64,000 nt of DNA from assembly GCA_033764875.1 (NCBI GenBank), contig JANRIO010000052.1, forward strand, positions 12,330-76,329. Reading direction: 5' to 3'. A model generated the notes under the pieces. The model did no database searches. It was given only the letters and a program-made list of their open reading frames with translations, and was not told the DNA's origin. The translations under genes were made by a program, and so were the position numbers. Shown here one piece after another: positions 1 through 10,400 of this stretch. Source of the DNA: AWTP1-13 sp033764875 (GTDB lineage Bacteria > Pseudomonadota > Alphaproteobacteria > Rhizobiales > Hyphomicrobiaceae). Every line of letters begins with the position of its first letter. Position 1 is the stretch's first letter.

Positions 1-1748
1 ATCAGGGAGGCGTGGGGCTTCGATACGGCGATGTTCTCGCGGATGGTGCCGCGGAACAGGAAGCTCTCCTGCAGCACGACGCCGACGTTGCGGCGCAGGT
101 GCACCAGATCAATGTGGCGCATGTCGACGTTGTCGAGGCGGATCACGCCTTCCTGCGGCACGTGGATGCCCTGGATCATGCGCGTGACGGTGGTCTTGCC
201 CGAGCCCGAGCGGCCGACGACGCCGACCATCATGCCCTTCTTGATGGTGAAGGAAATGCGATCGAGCGCCGCGTTGGTGGCGCCCGGGTAGCGGAAGGTG
301 ACCTGCTCGAAAGTGAGCTCGCCGCGGATCGGCGGCTTCAGGCCCTTGTGGCGCTCGCCGCGTTCGGGCGGGTGGTTCATGACGTGGCCAAGCATCTGCA
401 CCGACAACGCCGTCTCCTGGTACTCGTTGATCAGCGCCACGATCTGGACCAGGGGGCCGCTGACGCGCCCGGAGAGCATGTTGAAGGCGATCAGCGCGCC
501 GATCGAGAGCTGGCCCGCGAACACGTCGAGGGCGCCGATCCCGAGCACGGCGATCTGCATGCCCTTCTCCAGCGCCGTGGTCGTGACGTTGGCGAAGGCG
601 GCGATCTGGCCGACGCTCATGTGGCGGCGGACGGCCATCACCACCTTGCCGTCCCAGGCTTCCTTCTTCGACGGCTCGAGCGCCAGCGACTTGATGGTGC
701 GCATGCCGTTGATGGTCTCGATCAGATGCGCCTGGCGCGAGCCCTCGGCGCCGTAGAGCTGGTTGAGCTGGCTGCGGAAGGTGGGGATGAGGACGCCGAT
801 GACGGCAGCGATGGCCGCGGAGAAGGCGAGGACCAGCAGGGTCAGCTTGACGCTGTAGAAGAGCAGCAGCACCAGCAGGATCGGCAGCACGGCAGCATCG
901 AGCAGAGTGTGGAACAGGCGCCCGGTGAGAAACAGGCGCACCTTCTCGGTCTGCTGCATGTGACGGGCGATGACGCCGGCCGGCGTCGCCTCGAAGAACT
1001 GCATCGGCAGCGACAGCAGATGCTTGAAGACGCGCGAGGCGAGCCGCGCGTCGATCTTGTTGGAGGCGAACATCATCAGGTACTGGCGCACGTAGCTGAA
1101 GATGGCGTCGAAGGCGATGATGGCGATGAAGGCGCCGCTCACCACGTAGAGCGTCTGGTAGCTGTGGTGGGGGATGACCTTGTCGACGATCACCTGGAAC
1201 AGCATCGGCGTCGCGAAGCCGATGATATTGCACATGGTGGCGGCGATGGCGACGTCACGCAGGTAGCGCTTCTGGCGCAGGATCTCGGGGAGGAACCAGC
1301 GCAGGCCGAAGGGCTGGCCCTCGTCGTCGAGGCCGGGCTTCGGGCGCCGGCACTCCAGGTAGATGCCGCTCCAGGTGGCGAGGAACGCGTCGAGCCGCAT
1401 GGTGACGGGGCCCGCCGCCTCGCTGGTGGGGTCGAGCACGATCACGCCCGGCTCGTTGTCCTCGGTCGGCACCTCGCCGATGACGATGACCCAGCGGCTG
1501 TCCTTGCGCACGGTCATGAGAGGATACTGGCCGCGCAGCGCGCGCACGTCCTCCCACTTGCGACCCTTGCTGATGCGGCAGTCGAGCCCGGCGCCCTGCA
1601 GGATCTTCTGCACGGAGGTCAGCGAATCCTTGTGGTCGCCGACGCCCAGCTGCTCGGGCTGCAGATGCACGCCGTTGTGCAACGCGACGAGGAACGCGCT
1701 GCGCACAGCCGTGTGGTAGGGCGGCATTTGGCCTTTCGGGTCACTCAT
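1..1748 (-). CDS. Type I secretion ABC exporter (HlyB-like permease/ATPase), 3' end outside window
   Basis: Inner-membrane ABC exporter of a type I secretion system. Reading leftward from ATG 1748 gives 582 codons before the window edge. Residues about 1-135 resemble a C39 peptidase-like domain but show no Cys before about residue 57, so it is probably the non-proteolytic CLD type used for substrate docking in HlyB. A six-helix transmembrane domain follows, then the start of the nucleotide-binding domain with Walker A (GRSGSGKTT) and a Q-loop (VVLQESFLF). The ABC signature, Walker B and H-loop lie beyond position 1. It starts 27 nt after the stop of the glycosyltransferase gene on the same strand, so the two are probably co-transcribed. 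A periplasmic HlyD-type adaptor is expected just left of the window. The divergent giant repeat protein is the obvious candidate substrate. That pairing is inferred from position. Confidence 0.88.
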   Translation of the reverse strand, partial: MSDPKGQMPPYHTAVRSAFLVALHNGVHLQPEQLGVGDHKDSLTSVQKILQGAGLDCRISKGRKWEDVRALRGQYPLMTVRKDSRWVIVIGEVPTEDNEPGVIVLDPTSEAAGPVTMRLDAFLATWSGIYLECRRPKPGLDDEGQPFGLRWFLPEILRQKRYLRDVAIAATMCNIIGFATPMLFQVIVDKVIPHHSYQTLYVVSGAFIAIIAFDAIFSYVRQYLMMFASNKIDARLASRVFKHLLSLPMQFFEATPAGVIARHMQQTEKVRLFLTGRLFHTLLDAAVLPILLVLLLFYSVKLTLLVLAFSAAIAAVIGVLIPTFRSQLNQLYGAEGSRQAHLIETINGMRTIKSLALEPSKKEAWDGKVVMAVRRHMSVGQIAAFANVTTTALEKGMQIAVLGIGALDVFAGQLSIGALIAFNMLSGRVSGPLVQIVALINEYQETALSVQMLGHVMNHPPERGERHKGLKPPIRGELTFEQVTFRYPGATNAALDRISFTIKKGMMVGVVGRSGSGKTTVTRMIQGIHVPQEGVIRLDNVDMRHIDLVHLRRNVGVVLQESFLFRGTIRENIAVSKPHASL

Positions 1749-1775
1749 AACGATGCGCGCCCTCTCGTCCCCGTC

Positions 1776-3836
1776 TCACTCTGCCGCGCGCAGCGGCAGC
1801 ACCGAGCCACCGACCATCGGGTCGCCGGCGTTGCGCACGCGCAGGCGGCGGTCGTAGGCGAGCGTGGAGAAGGCACAGCGGGCCGCGAGACTGTCGCGGT
1901 AGACGCCGTGGTAGGCGGCGATGTCGGCCGCCTTGGCGATGCGCTCGTCGTGGCCCTCCTCGCAACCGATCTCGTGCAGCACCTCGAGGTTGGAGAGATC
2001 GGGCTGCGGCAGGCGGCCTTCGGCGTAGTCGCTCCACATCTCCTCGTAGAGCCCCTCGAGGCCGCGCACCAGGCGGGGCATGTCGAACAGCGTGCAGGTG
2101 GCGCGGCCCAACTCGAGCTTGGCGCGCAGCGCCTTCAGCAGCGAGCGGTCGTTGCCGAGCTCGACGGCGCGGCGCACGTAGTCCTCGGGGGAGCTGCAGA
2201 CCAGCTCGGGCAGCCCGGCGGCGGTGACGAGGCTGCCGCAGACGCGCGCGGCAAAGCCGCGGCCGGGATAGGTGAGGATCGGCACGCCGAGCCACAGGGC
2301 GTCGGAGGCGGTGGTGTGGGCACCGTAGGGGAAGGTGTCGAGGAACAGGTCGGCAAGGCGGTAGCGGGCCAGATGATAGGCGTTGGCGAGCTTACCCGCG
2401 ATGACAATGCGGTCGCGGGAGATCCCGCGCTTCTCGGCCTCGACCTTGAGGCGCTCGTTGGTCTCGTCGGTGCCGGAGAGCAGCCAGAGCACGCTGTCGG
2501 GCACGCTGGCCAGAATGCGCATCCACTGGTCGAAGGTCTGGCCCGTGATCTTCTGCGTGCCGTTGAAGCAGCAGTAGACCACGGCATTCTCGGGCAGGCC
2601 GACCTCGGCGCGCGTCGGGCAGTCGGCGACGAGGCGCTTCCTGTCGTTGGGCTGGTAGCAGGGCAGGCGCATCACCTTCTCGGTGAAGTAGACCTCGTGC
2701 TCCCTGGGCACGATGAACTCGTCGGCGATGACATAGTTGTGGTAGGGGCTGCCCATGGTGCCGGGAAAGCCCAGCCAGTTGACGATGATGGGCGCGGGGC
2801 GCATGGCGAAGACGTTGAGGCGCGCGTCCTTGCTGTAGCCGTTGAGGTCGACGAGGACGTCGATGCCGTCATCGCGAATCTTCTGGGCGGCCGCGTCGTC
2901 CTTGATGTCGGTGACGTCGGCCCAGTGGTCGAAGGTCGCCTTGATGCGCGCCTGCATGGCGTCGTTGGTCTTCACGCCCGAGTAGTAGCCGAACACCTCG
3001 ACCTTGGAGCGGTCGTGGAGGCCGAAGATCTCGGCGGTCAGGAAGCCGACGGCGTGCTCGCGCAGATCGGAGGAGACGTAGCCGATGCGAAGCCGCCGGC
3101 CGCGCGGCGCGGACGGGGGGGCCCAGGCCGGCGGCACCCTGGTGCCCTTGAGCACGTCGGTCTGGTTGTAGTGGTAGGCGTTGGCGAGCTGGAACAGCGG
3201 GTCGTCGGTCTGGCAGGCGGCCGAGAGCGGGCTGATGCCCTTGAGCAGGCGGCGGCGCGTCATGCGGCCGAAGGGGGCCAGAACCGGCCACTTGCACTGG
3301 CCCTGGCGCAGCGCGATCCAATGCTGCGTGACGTCGCGCTGGTAGGGATCGAGCTCGAGGCTCTGATGCAACACGGCCTCGGCGTTGGCCTCGATCTTGG
3401 CACCCTCAAGCACACGGCCGATCTGCTTCAAGGCCGTCAGCTTGTAGTTGACCGAATCGGGCGTCACGGGGGCCAGCACGTTGGCGGCCTGGGTCCACTG
3501 GGCGATCGACTGGTCGAGCTGGCCGAGGCGCTCGTAGAGCGTGCCTATATTAATGTAGGGCGGGATGAACTCCGGGTTGGTGCGAATCGCCTCCAGGAAC
3601 ATGTCCCGCGCCCGCTCCAGCTTGCCGGCGTCCGACAGGGCCACGCCGTAGTTGAAGCGCACCGCGTGAATCAGCGGGTTGGTGGCGTTCTGGCCGATCC
3701 AGATGTCGTAGAGTTGCAGGGCCAGGTCGTTCTCGCCGGCGGCCTTGAGCTGCTCGGTGGCGCCGAACAGGTCGACCACGCTCAGCTCCTGCGAGAGAGC
3801 CTTCCTCACGGCGGAGAGAAACAGATCTTGGGTCAT
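1776..3836 (-). CDS. TPR-containing O-GlcNAc transferase-like glycosyltransferase (GT41 family)
   Basis: 686 residues, cytoplasmic. Residues about 35-175 carry TPR helices. Residues about 248-600 match the catalytic half of SPINDLY/OGT enzymes, which transfer a sugar from a nucleotide donor to Ser/Thr of proteins. Key OGT residues align: the active-site His in YVSSDLREHAVGF (H261), Lys in CCFNGTQKITG (K429), and the donor-phosphate loop H507-T508-T509 with D512. The segment LNGYSKDARLNVFAMRPAPI closely resembles human OGT. Length is typical of bacterial members. It starts 592 bp upstream of, and divergent to, the giant Thr/Ser-rich repeat gene, and is followed after 27 nt by the type I exporter. 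This suggests the repeat protein is glycosylated in the cytoplasm before export. Donor sugar and target are not provable from sequence. Confidence 0.9.
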   Translation of the reverse strand: MTQDLFLSAVRKALSQELSVVDLFGATEQLKAAGENDLALQLYDIWIGQNATNPLIHAVRFNYGVALSDAGKLERARDMFLEAIRTNPEFIPPYINIGTLYERLGQLDQSIAQWTQAANVLAPVTPDSVNYKLTALKQIGRVLEGAKIEANAEAVLHQSLELDPYQRDVTQHWIALRQGQCKWPVLAPFGRMTRRRLLKGISPLSAACQTDDPLFQLANAYHYNQTDVLKGTRVPPAWAPPSAPRGRRLRIGYVSSDLREHAVGFLTAEIFGLHDRSKVEVFGYYSGVKTNDAMQARIKATFDHWADVTDIKDDAAAQKIRDDGIDVLVDLNGYSKDARLNVFAMRPAPIIVNWLGFPGTMGSPYHNYVIADEFIVPREHEVYFTEKVMRLPCYQPNDRKRLVADCPTRAEVGLPENAVVYCCFNGTQKITGQTFDQWMRILASVPDSVLWLLSGTDETNERLKVEAEKRGISRDRIVIAGKLANAYHLARYRLADLFLDTFPYGAHTTASDALWLGVPILTYPGRGFAARVCGSLVTAAGLPELVCSSPEDYVRRAVELGNDRSLLKALRAKLELGRATCTLFDMPRLVRGLEGLYEEMWSDYAEGRLPQPDLSNLEVLHEIGCEEGHDERIAKAADIAAYHGVYRDSLAARCAFSTLAYDRRLRVRNAGDPMVGGSVLPLRAAE

Positions 3837-4428
3837 TCGCTCAGGTTCCTATCAGGCTGGGCGCTGTTGCGGCCGAATGCTCGTGGGCTTTCACGGTTTG
3901 CGTCACCTTAGGCGTCGTGGCTTGCGCGTACCTGCCCGCACAAGCGACGGCCGATACAATCCCGAGCGGATTCCAGAATACCCGATGCGATTCTGCCGAT
4001 TCCATTTTCCGCCGATTCAAGGTTGCGGCAGCGGAGCATGCAATCAGGGGACGCGTGCATATGCGACGCCGGCGAAATGCACGGCGCTTGCGACCCGCCT
4101 TCTCGAGCCCTCCTGATTCCCTTTGCAATAATCCGAAAATGCATCCGCCGCTGCTGGCGGTCCGTTTAATTCGTCCGTGCTAAGCGCATCCGCATCCAGT
4201 TGCAGAGGCGAAAGCGCAGCATGACCCCGCAGTCTCCAGAGGTGTTGCATATCCGAAAAGCCGCGAGATATGCGGCTGGCTCCCCTATTTCCCGACTCTG
4301 GAAAACGCTTTCTCTCCGACTTTCTCCGTTTTTATTCCATCCGCTTTACCCATTTTTCAGCATGCAAACGTAATCATTGCGGCAACATCGGGACAACTGC
4401 GTCCAGTATTTAAAAGGGGCACTGCGCC
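3837..4428. promoter_or_regulatory. Divergent regulatory gap between glycosyltransferase and giant repeat gene
   Basis: No convincing gene lies in these 592 bp. The sequence becomes clearly AT-richer toward the right, especially 4255-4415. A perfect 7-bp inverted repeat, GCATATC at 4247-4253 and GATATGC at 4267-4273 with a 13-nt spacer, is a candidate operator. A second pair, GTGCAT 4055-4060 and ATGCAC 4077-4082, is weaker. A purine-rich AAAAGGGG at 4412-4419, 9 nt before ATG 4429, is the ribosome binding site of the giant gene. I cannot place -10/-35 boxes with confidence. Confidence 0.45.
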
Positions 4429-7400
4429 ATGGCTACTTACAACTCGTCGATGACGGCGACCGATATTCAGGGCATGACGACGACGGAAATCCAGGCCCTG
4501 ACGTCGACCGACATCGGCCAGTTCACCACGACGCAGCTCTCGGCGCTGACGACGACGCAGGTCGGAACGCTGTCGAACACCCAGCTCGGGCAGTTCAGCA
4601 CGACGAACCTCGCGGCGCTGGCCGCCTCGCAGGTCCCGGGCCTCTCGGCCACGCAGATCGCAAGCCTCACCACGACGAACCTGCAGTCCCTGATGTCGGC
4701 CACCGTCGGCGGCGCGCTTGCCGCGACGCAGATCGCCAGCCTCACCGCGACGCAGGTCGGCAGCCTCACGGCGCAGGTCTCCGGCCTGTCGACGACGGCG
4801 CTGGCGGCGCTTACGGCCACGCAGTTCGGCGGTCTCAGCTCCACCGCGATCGGCAACCTGACGACGACGCAGATCGGCAATCTCAGCACGACCGAGATCG
4901 CGGCGCTGTCCACCGGGCAGGCCGACGGCCTGACCACGACCCAGGTCGGCACGCTCACCACGACGCAGACGCCCTACCTCACGGGCACGGTGATCAACAG
5001 CCTGACCTCGACCCAGCTGGGGTCGCTCACCACGTCCGACATCGGCGTGCTGACGACCACGCAGGTCGCCGTGCTCAACGCCACGACGCTCAATGCGCTG
5101 ACGACGACGCAGATCGGCACCCTCACCTCGACCAACATCGGGGCGCTGACCAACACTGCGGTGCAGAGCCTCAACACGACCAACCTGGCGTCGCTTTCGA
5201 CGGACCAGCTCGACGGCATCACGTCGGGGCAGGTGGGCGTCCTCACCTCGACGCAGATCAGCAACCTCACCACCACCCAGCTCAACAGCCTCACCGACAC
5301 GCAGGTCGACGGCTTCTCCTCGACCCAGGTCGGCTACCTGACCAGCACGCAATTCAACGCGCTGACCAGCACCGAGATCAGCTTCCTCTCGACCACCCAG
5401 ATCAAGGGGCTGACGGCAACCGTCGCCACCGGTCTCACCACCACCGCGCTCGGCAACCTGAGCTCGGACCAGGTCGGCGCGCTCACCTCGACCCAGCTCA
5501 ACGCGCTCACCACCACCAACCTCGCCGCGATCACCACCACCCAGATCGACGGCCTGACCGCGACGCAGGCCGGCCAGCTCAACTCCACCAGCATCGCGGC
5601 GCTGACCACGACCCAGCTCAACAGCCTCGATGCAACGCAGGTTGGCGGGCTTACCTCCACCCAGGTCGGCTATCTGACGAGCACGCAGGTCAACGCGCTG
5701 ACCACCACCGAGCTCGGCTCGTTCTCGACGACGCAGGTCAAGGGCCTCACCTCCACCGTCATCGCCAGCCTCACCACGACGGCGCTGCCCGGCCTCACCT
5801 CCGACCAGATCGGCGCGCTGACCGCGACGCAGGTCACGGCCCTGACCGCGACGCTGCTCGCCGCCCTGACGACGACGCAGCTCGACGGCGTCACCTCGAC
5901 CGAGATCGGCCTGCTCACCACGACGCAAGCCGCCGACCTCACCAGCACGCAAATCGCCTCGCTCGATACCGCGCAGGTGGTCGGCTTCAAGGCGACGGTG
6001 CTGTCCGCGATGACGACCACCCAGCTCGGGGCGCTGACCTCGACGCAGGTCGGTGCGCTGTCGACCACCGCCGTCAGCGGCCTGACGACGACGCAGCTCG
6101 TCAACATCACCACCGGGCAGCTCGCCGGCCTCACGACCACGCAGGTCGCCTTCCTCACGGGCACCGAGATTGCGAACCTGACCACGACGCAGGTCACCAA
6201 CCTCACGACGACCCAGCTCTCGGCCCTGACCATCACGCAGGCCGGCTCGCTGACGTCGACCCAGATCAACAACATGACGTCGACCGAGATCAGCTCGCTG
6301 TCGACGACGCAGATCAAGGGCTTCAGCACCACGGCGATCGCAGGCCTGACGACGACGGCGCTCGGATCGCTCACGTCCGCGCAGGTCGGCGCCATCACCA
6401 CCGGCCAGCTCGCCAACGTCACCACCACCAGCATCGATGCGCTGACCACCACCCAAATCGACGGCCTGACGACCACGCAGATCGGGGCGCTGACGACGAC
6501 GCAGAGCAACGCGCTCACCTCCACCCAGATCGGCTCGCTCGACGCCACGCAGATCGGCGGATTGAAGAGCGCCAATATCGCCACGTTCACGACGACGCAG
6601 ATCGGAGGCCTGACCTCGACGCTCGTCGGCGCGCTTGCCACGTCGACGCTGACGGGCATCACGACGACCAATCTCGCGACGCTGACGACCACACAGCTCA
6701 GCGGGCTGACCTCGACGCAGGCCGGCGCCCTCACGACCACCCAGATCGCCAACCTCACCACGACGCAGCTCGTCAACCTGACGACCGGCCAGCTCTCCGG
6801 GCTCACCTCGACGCAGGTCGGCGCGCTGACCTCGACGCAGGTCAACAACCTCACGACGACCGAGCTCGGCGCGCTGTCGACGACGCAGATCAAGGGGCTT
6901 TCCACGACCTCGGTGTCGTCGCTCACGACCACCGCGCTGCCCGGCCTCACCTCGACGCAGATCGAGGCGATGACAACCACCCAGATCGCGGCGCTCACCT
7001 CGACAAACCTCGGCGCGCTGACCACCACCCAGCTCGCAGGCCTCACGGCCACCGAGATCGGCGCGCTCAGCACGACGCAGTCGGCCGGCTTCACCACCAC
7101 CGAGCTCGGCGCGCTGACGGCCACGCAGATGGCCGGCTTCAAGAGCGCCAACCTGTCGGCGCTGACCACAACCCAGCTCGGCGGCCTCGGCACTACCCAG
7201 ATCGCCGGCATCTCCACCACGGCGCTCGCGGGCCTGAGCACCACCAACCTGGCGGCACTGACCACCACCCAGCTCGGCGGCTTGACGACGACCCAGATCG
7301 GCGTGATCACCACCACGCAGGTGCCGACGCTGACGACCACCCAGGTCGCCAACCTCACCACCACGCAGCTCTCCGGCTTCACGGCCACCCAGATCGGCGC

Positions 7401-10400
7401 CTTCACGTCCACCCAGACGCTGAGCTTCACCTCGACCGAGATCGGTGCGCTCACCACCACGCAGATCGCGGGCCTGAAGACCGCCAACATCGCCGCGCTG
7501 ACCACCACCCAGCTCGACGCCGTCACCGCGACGCAGATCGGGGCGCTGACCACGACGCAGGCCGGGTCGCTGACCTCGACCAACCTCGGCGCGCTGACCA
7601 CAACCCAGCTCGCGGGCCTCACCGCGACCCAGATCGGCGTGCTCAGCACGACGCAGGTGTCGGGGCTGACCTCGACCGAGATCGGCGCGCTCTCGACCAC
7701 GCAGATCGGCGGCATCAAGGGCACGGCGCTGTCGGTGCTGACCACCACCCAGCTCGGGGCGCTGACCACCACGCAGCTCGGCGCGCTGACGACCACGGCG
7801 GTGTCGACCATCAACACCACCAACCTGGCGGCGCTGACCACCACCCAGCTCGGCGGCCTCAACGCCACGCAGGTGGGCTCGCTCACCACCACCCAGGTGG
7901 CCAATCTCACCACCACGCAGGTGGCCAACCTCACCACCACGCAGGTGGGCGGGCTCACGGTCACCCAGCTCGGCGCCCTCACGACGACGCAGAGCGCCGC
8001 GCTGACCTCGACCGAGATCAGCGTGTTGACGACGACGCAGGTCGCAGGCCTCAAGACCACGATGCTGGCGGCGCTGACCTCGACGCAGGTCGGCGGTCTC
8101 ACCTCGACGCAGCTTGCAGCCCTGACCACGACGCAGGTGCCGACGCTGACCTCGACCAACCTCGGCCTGCTCACCACCACCCAGCTCGCGGGCCTGACGG
8201 CCACCGAGATCGGCGTGCTGACCAGCACGCAAGGTGCCGGCCTCACCACGACGCAGCTCGACGCGCTCACGACCACGCAGGTGGGCGGCCTCAAGAGCAC
8301 GGTGCTCTCGGCGCTGACGACCACGCAGCTCGGCGCGCTGACCTCGACGCAGGTGGCCGCGCTGTCGACCTCGGCCTTCGCCGGCCTCAGCACGACGAAC
8401 CTCGTCGCGCTGACCACGACCCAGCTTGACGGCCTCACCTCGACGCTGCTCGGCGCGCTCACGACGGCGCAGGTGCCGACGCTGACCACGACGCAGCTCA
8501 CCGAGTTCACCACCACCCAGCTCGGCGGCATGACGGCGACGCAGCTCGGCGCCCTCACCACCACGCAGAGCAACTCGCTCACCTCGACCGGCCTCGGCGC
8601 ACTGACCTCGACGCAGCTCGCCGGCATCAAGTCGACCAACGTCGCCGCGCTCAGCTCGACGCAGCTCTCGGGCCTCAGCTCGACGCAGGTCGGCGCGCTG
8701 ACCTCGACCCAGATGGGCGCCGTCACCTCGACCAACCTCGGCACGCTGTCCACGACGCAGATCGCTGGCCTCACTGCGACGACGGTCGGGCTACTGTCCA
8801 CGACCCAGGCCGGCGGACTGACCTCGACCCAGCTCGGCGCGCTCACCACCACGCAGACGGCCGGCCTGCGCGGCACGCAGCTGTCGGCGCTCACCACCAC
8901 GCAGCTCGGCGGCCTCGGCACGACGCAGGTCGGCGCCATCACCACCACCGCACTGGCGACCCTCAGCACGACGAACCTCGCCGCGCTGACCACGACCCAG
9001 ATCGGCGGCCTCACCACGACGCAGATCGGCGCGATCACGACCACCCAGATCGGCAACCTGACCACGACCCAGCTCGCCAACCTGACCACGACCCAGCTCG
9101 GGGCGCTCACGGCGACGCAGACGGGCGCGCTCAGCTCGACGCAGCTGGTGAACCTGACCACGACCGAGCTCGCCGCGCTCAGCGCGACGCAGGTCGCCGG
9201 CCTCAAGTCGACCAGCGTCAGCGCGCTGACGACGACGCTCATCGGCTCGATGACGGCCACGCAGCTCGGCGCGCTGACGAGCGCGCAGGTCGGGTCCCTG
9301 ACCTCGACGCTCGTCGGGGCCCTGTCGACGACGCAGGTCGGCGGCCTCACCTCGACGCAGCTCGGCGTGCTCACCACCACGCAGGTCGACGGCCTGACCT
9401 CGACGCAGCTCGGCGCACTCACCGCCACGCAGGCGGCGGGCCTGAAGAGCACCCAGGTCTCCAGCCTCGACACCACGCAGCTCGCAGGCTTCGACACGAC
9501 GCAGTTCGGCGCCCTGACGACCACGGCCATCTCCGGGCTGATGACCGCCAACCTGGCGGCGCTGTCGACCACGATGCTGAGCGTGTTCAGCGCCACCCAG
9601 ATCGGGGCGCTGACGACCACGCAGGCCAAGAGCCTGACGACGACGCAGCTCACCAACCTGTCGACCACGCAGCTCGCCGGTCTCACCTCGACGCAGATGG
9701 GGGCTCTCACGACCACCCAGATCGGCGGCTTCACCACGACCATGATCGGGGGGCTGACGACGACGCAGGCCAAGGGCCTCAGCAGCACCGACATCGCGGT
9801 TCTGACGACGACGCAGATCGGCGGCCTGACGGCCACCCAGCTCGCCGTGCTCAACACGACGCAGATGCTGGCGCTCACCTCGACCAACCTGGGCGCGCTC
9901 ACCACCACCCAGCTCGGCGGCCTGACCGCCACAGAGATCGGCAACCTGACCTCGACGCAGGCGGGCGGCCTCACCACGACGCAGCTCGGCGCCCTGACCA
10001 CGCAGGCCGGCGCGCTCAAGAGCACGGCGCTGGCGGGCCTGACCACCACCCAGCTCGGCGGCCTCGACACGACGCAGATCGGCGCGCTCAACACCTCCGC
10101 GCTCGCCGCCCTCAGCACGACCAACGTCGGCGCACTGACGACGACGCAGCTCAACGCGCTCAACGCGACGCAGATCAAGGCGATCACGACCACGCAGATC
10201 AAGGTGCTCACGACCACGCAGGTGGCGGGCCTCGGCACCACCGCGCTCGCCGGCCTCACGGCCACGCAGCTCGGCGCGATGACCTCCACCGAGGTCGGCG
10301 CGTTCACCGAGACGGCGCTGGCGGCGATGACCAGCACCCAGATCAAGGGCCTCACCACGTCCGCCATCGCGGTGCTGACCACGACCCAGTTCAGCGCGCT

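Noticed and set aside
12..3911. 1,299-codon plus-strand open frame
   Set aside because: It is antisense to the exporter and glycosyltransferase genes, both of which have clear family motifs.
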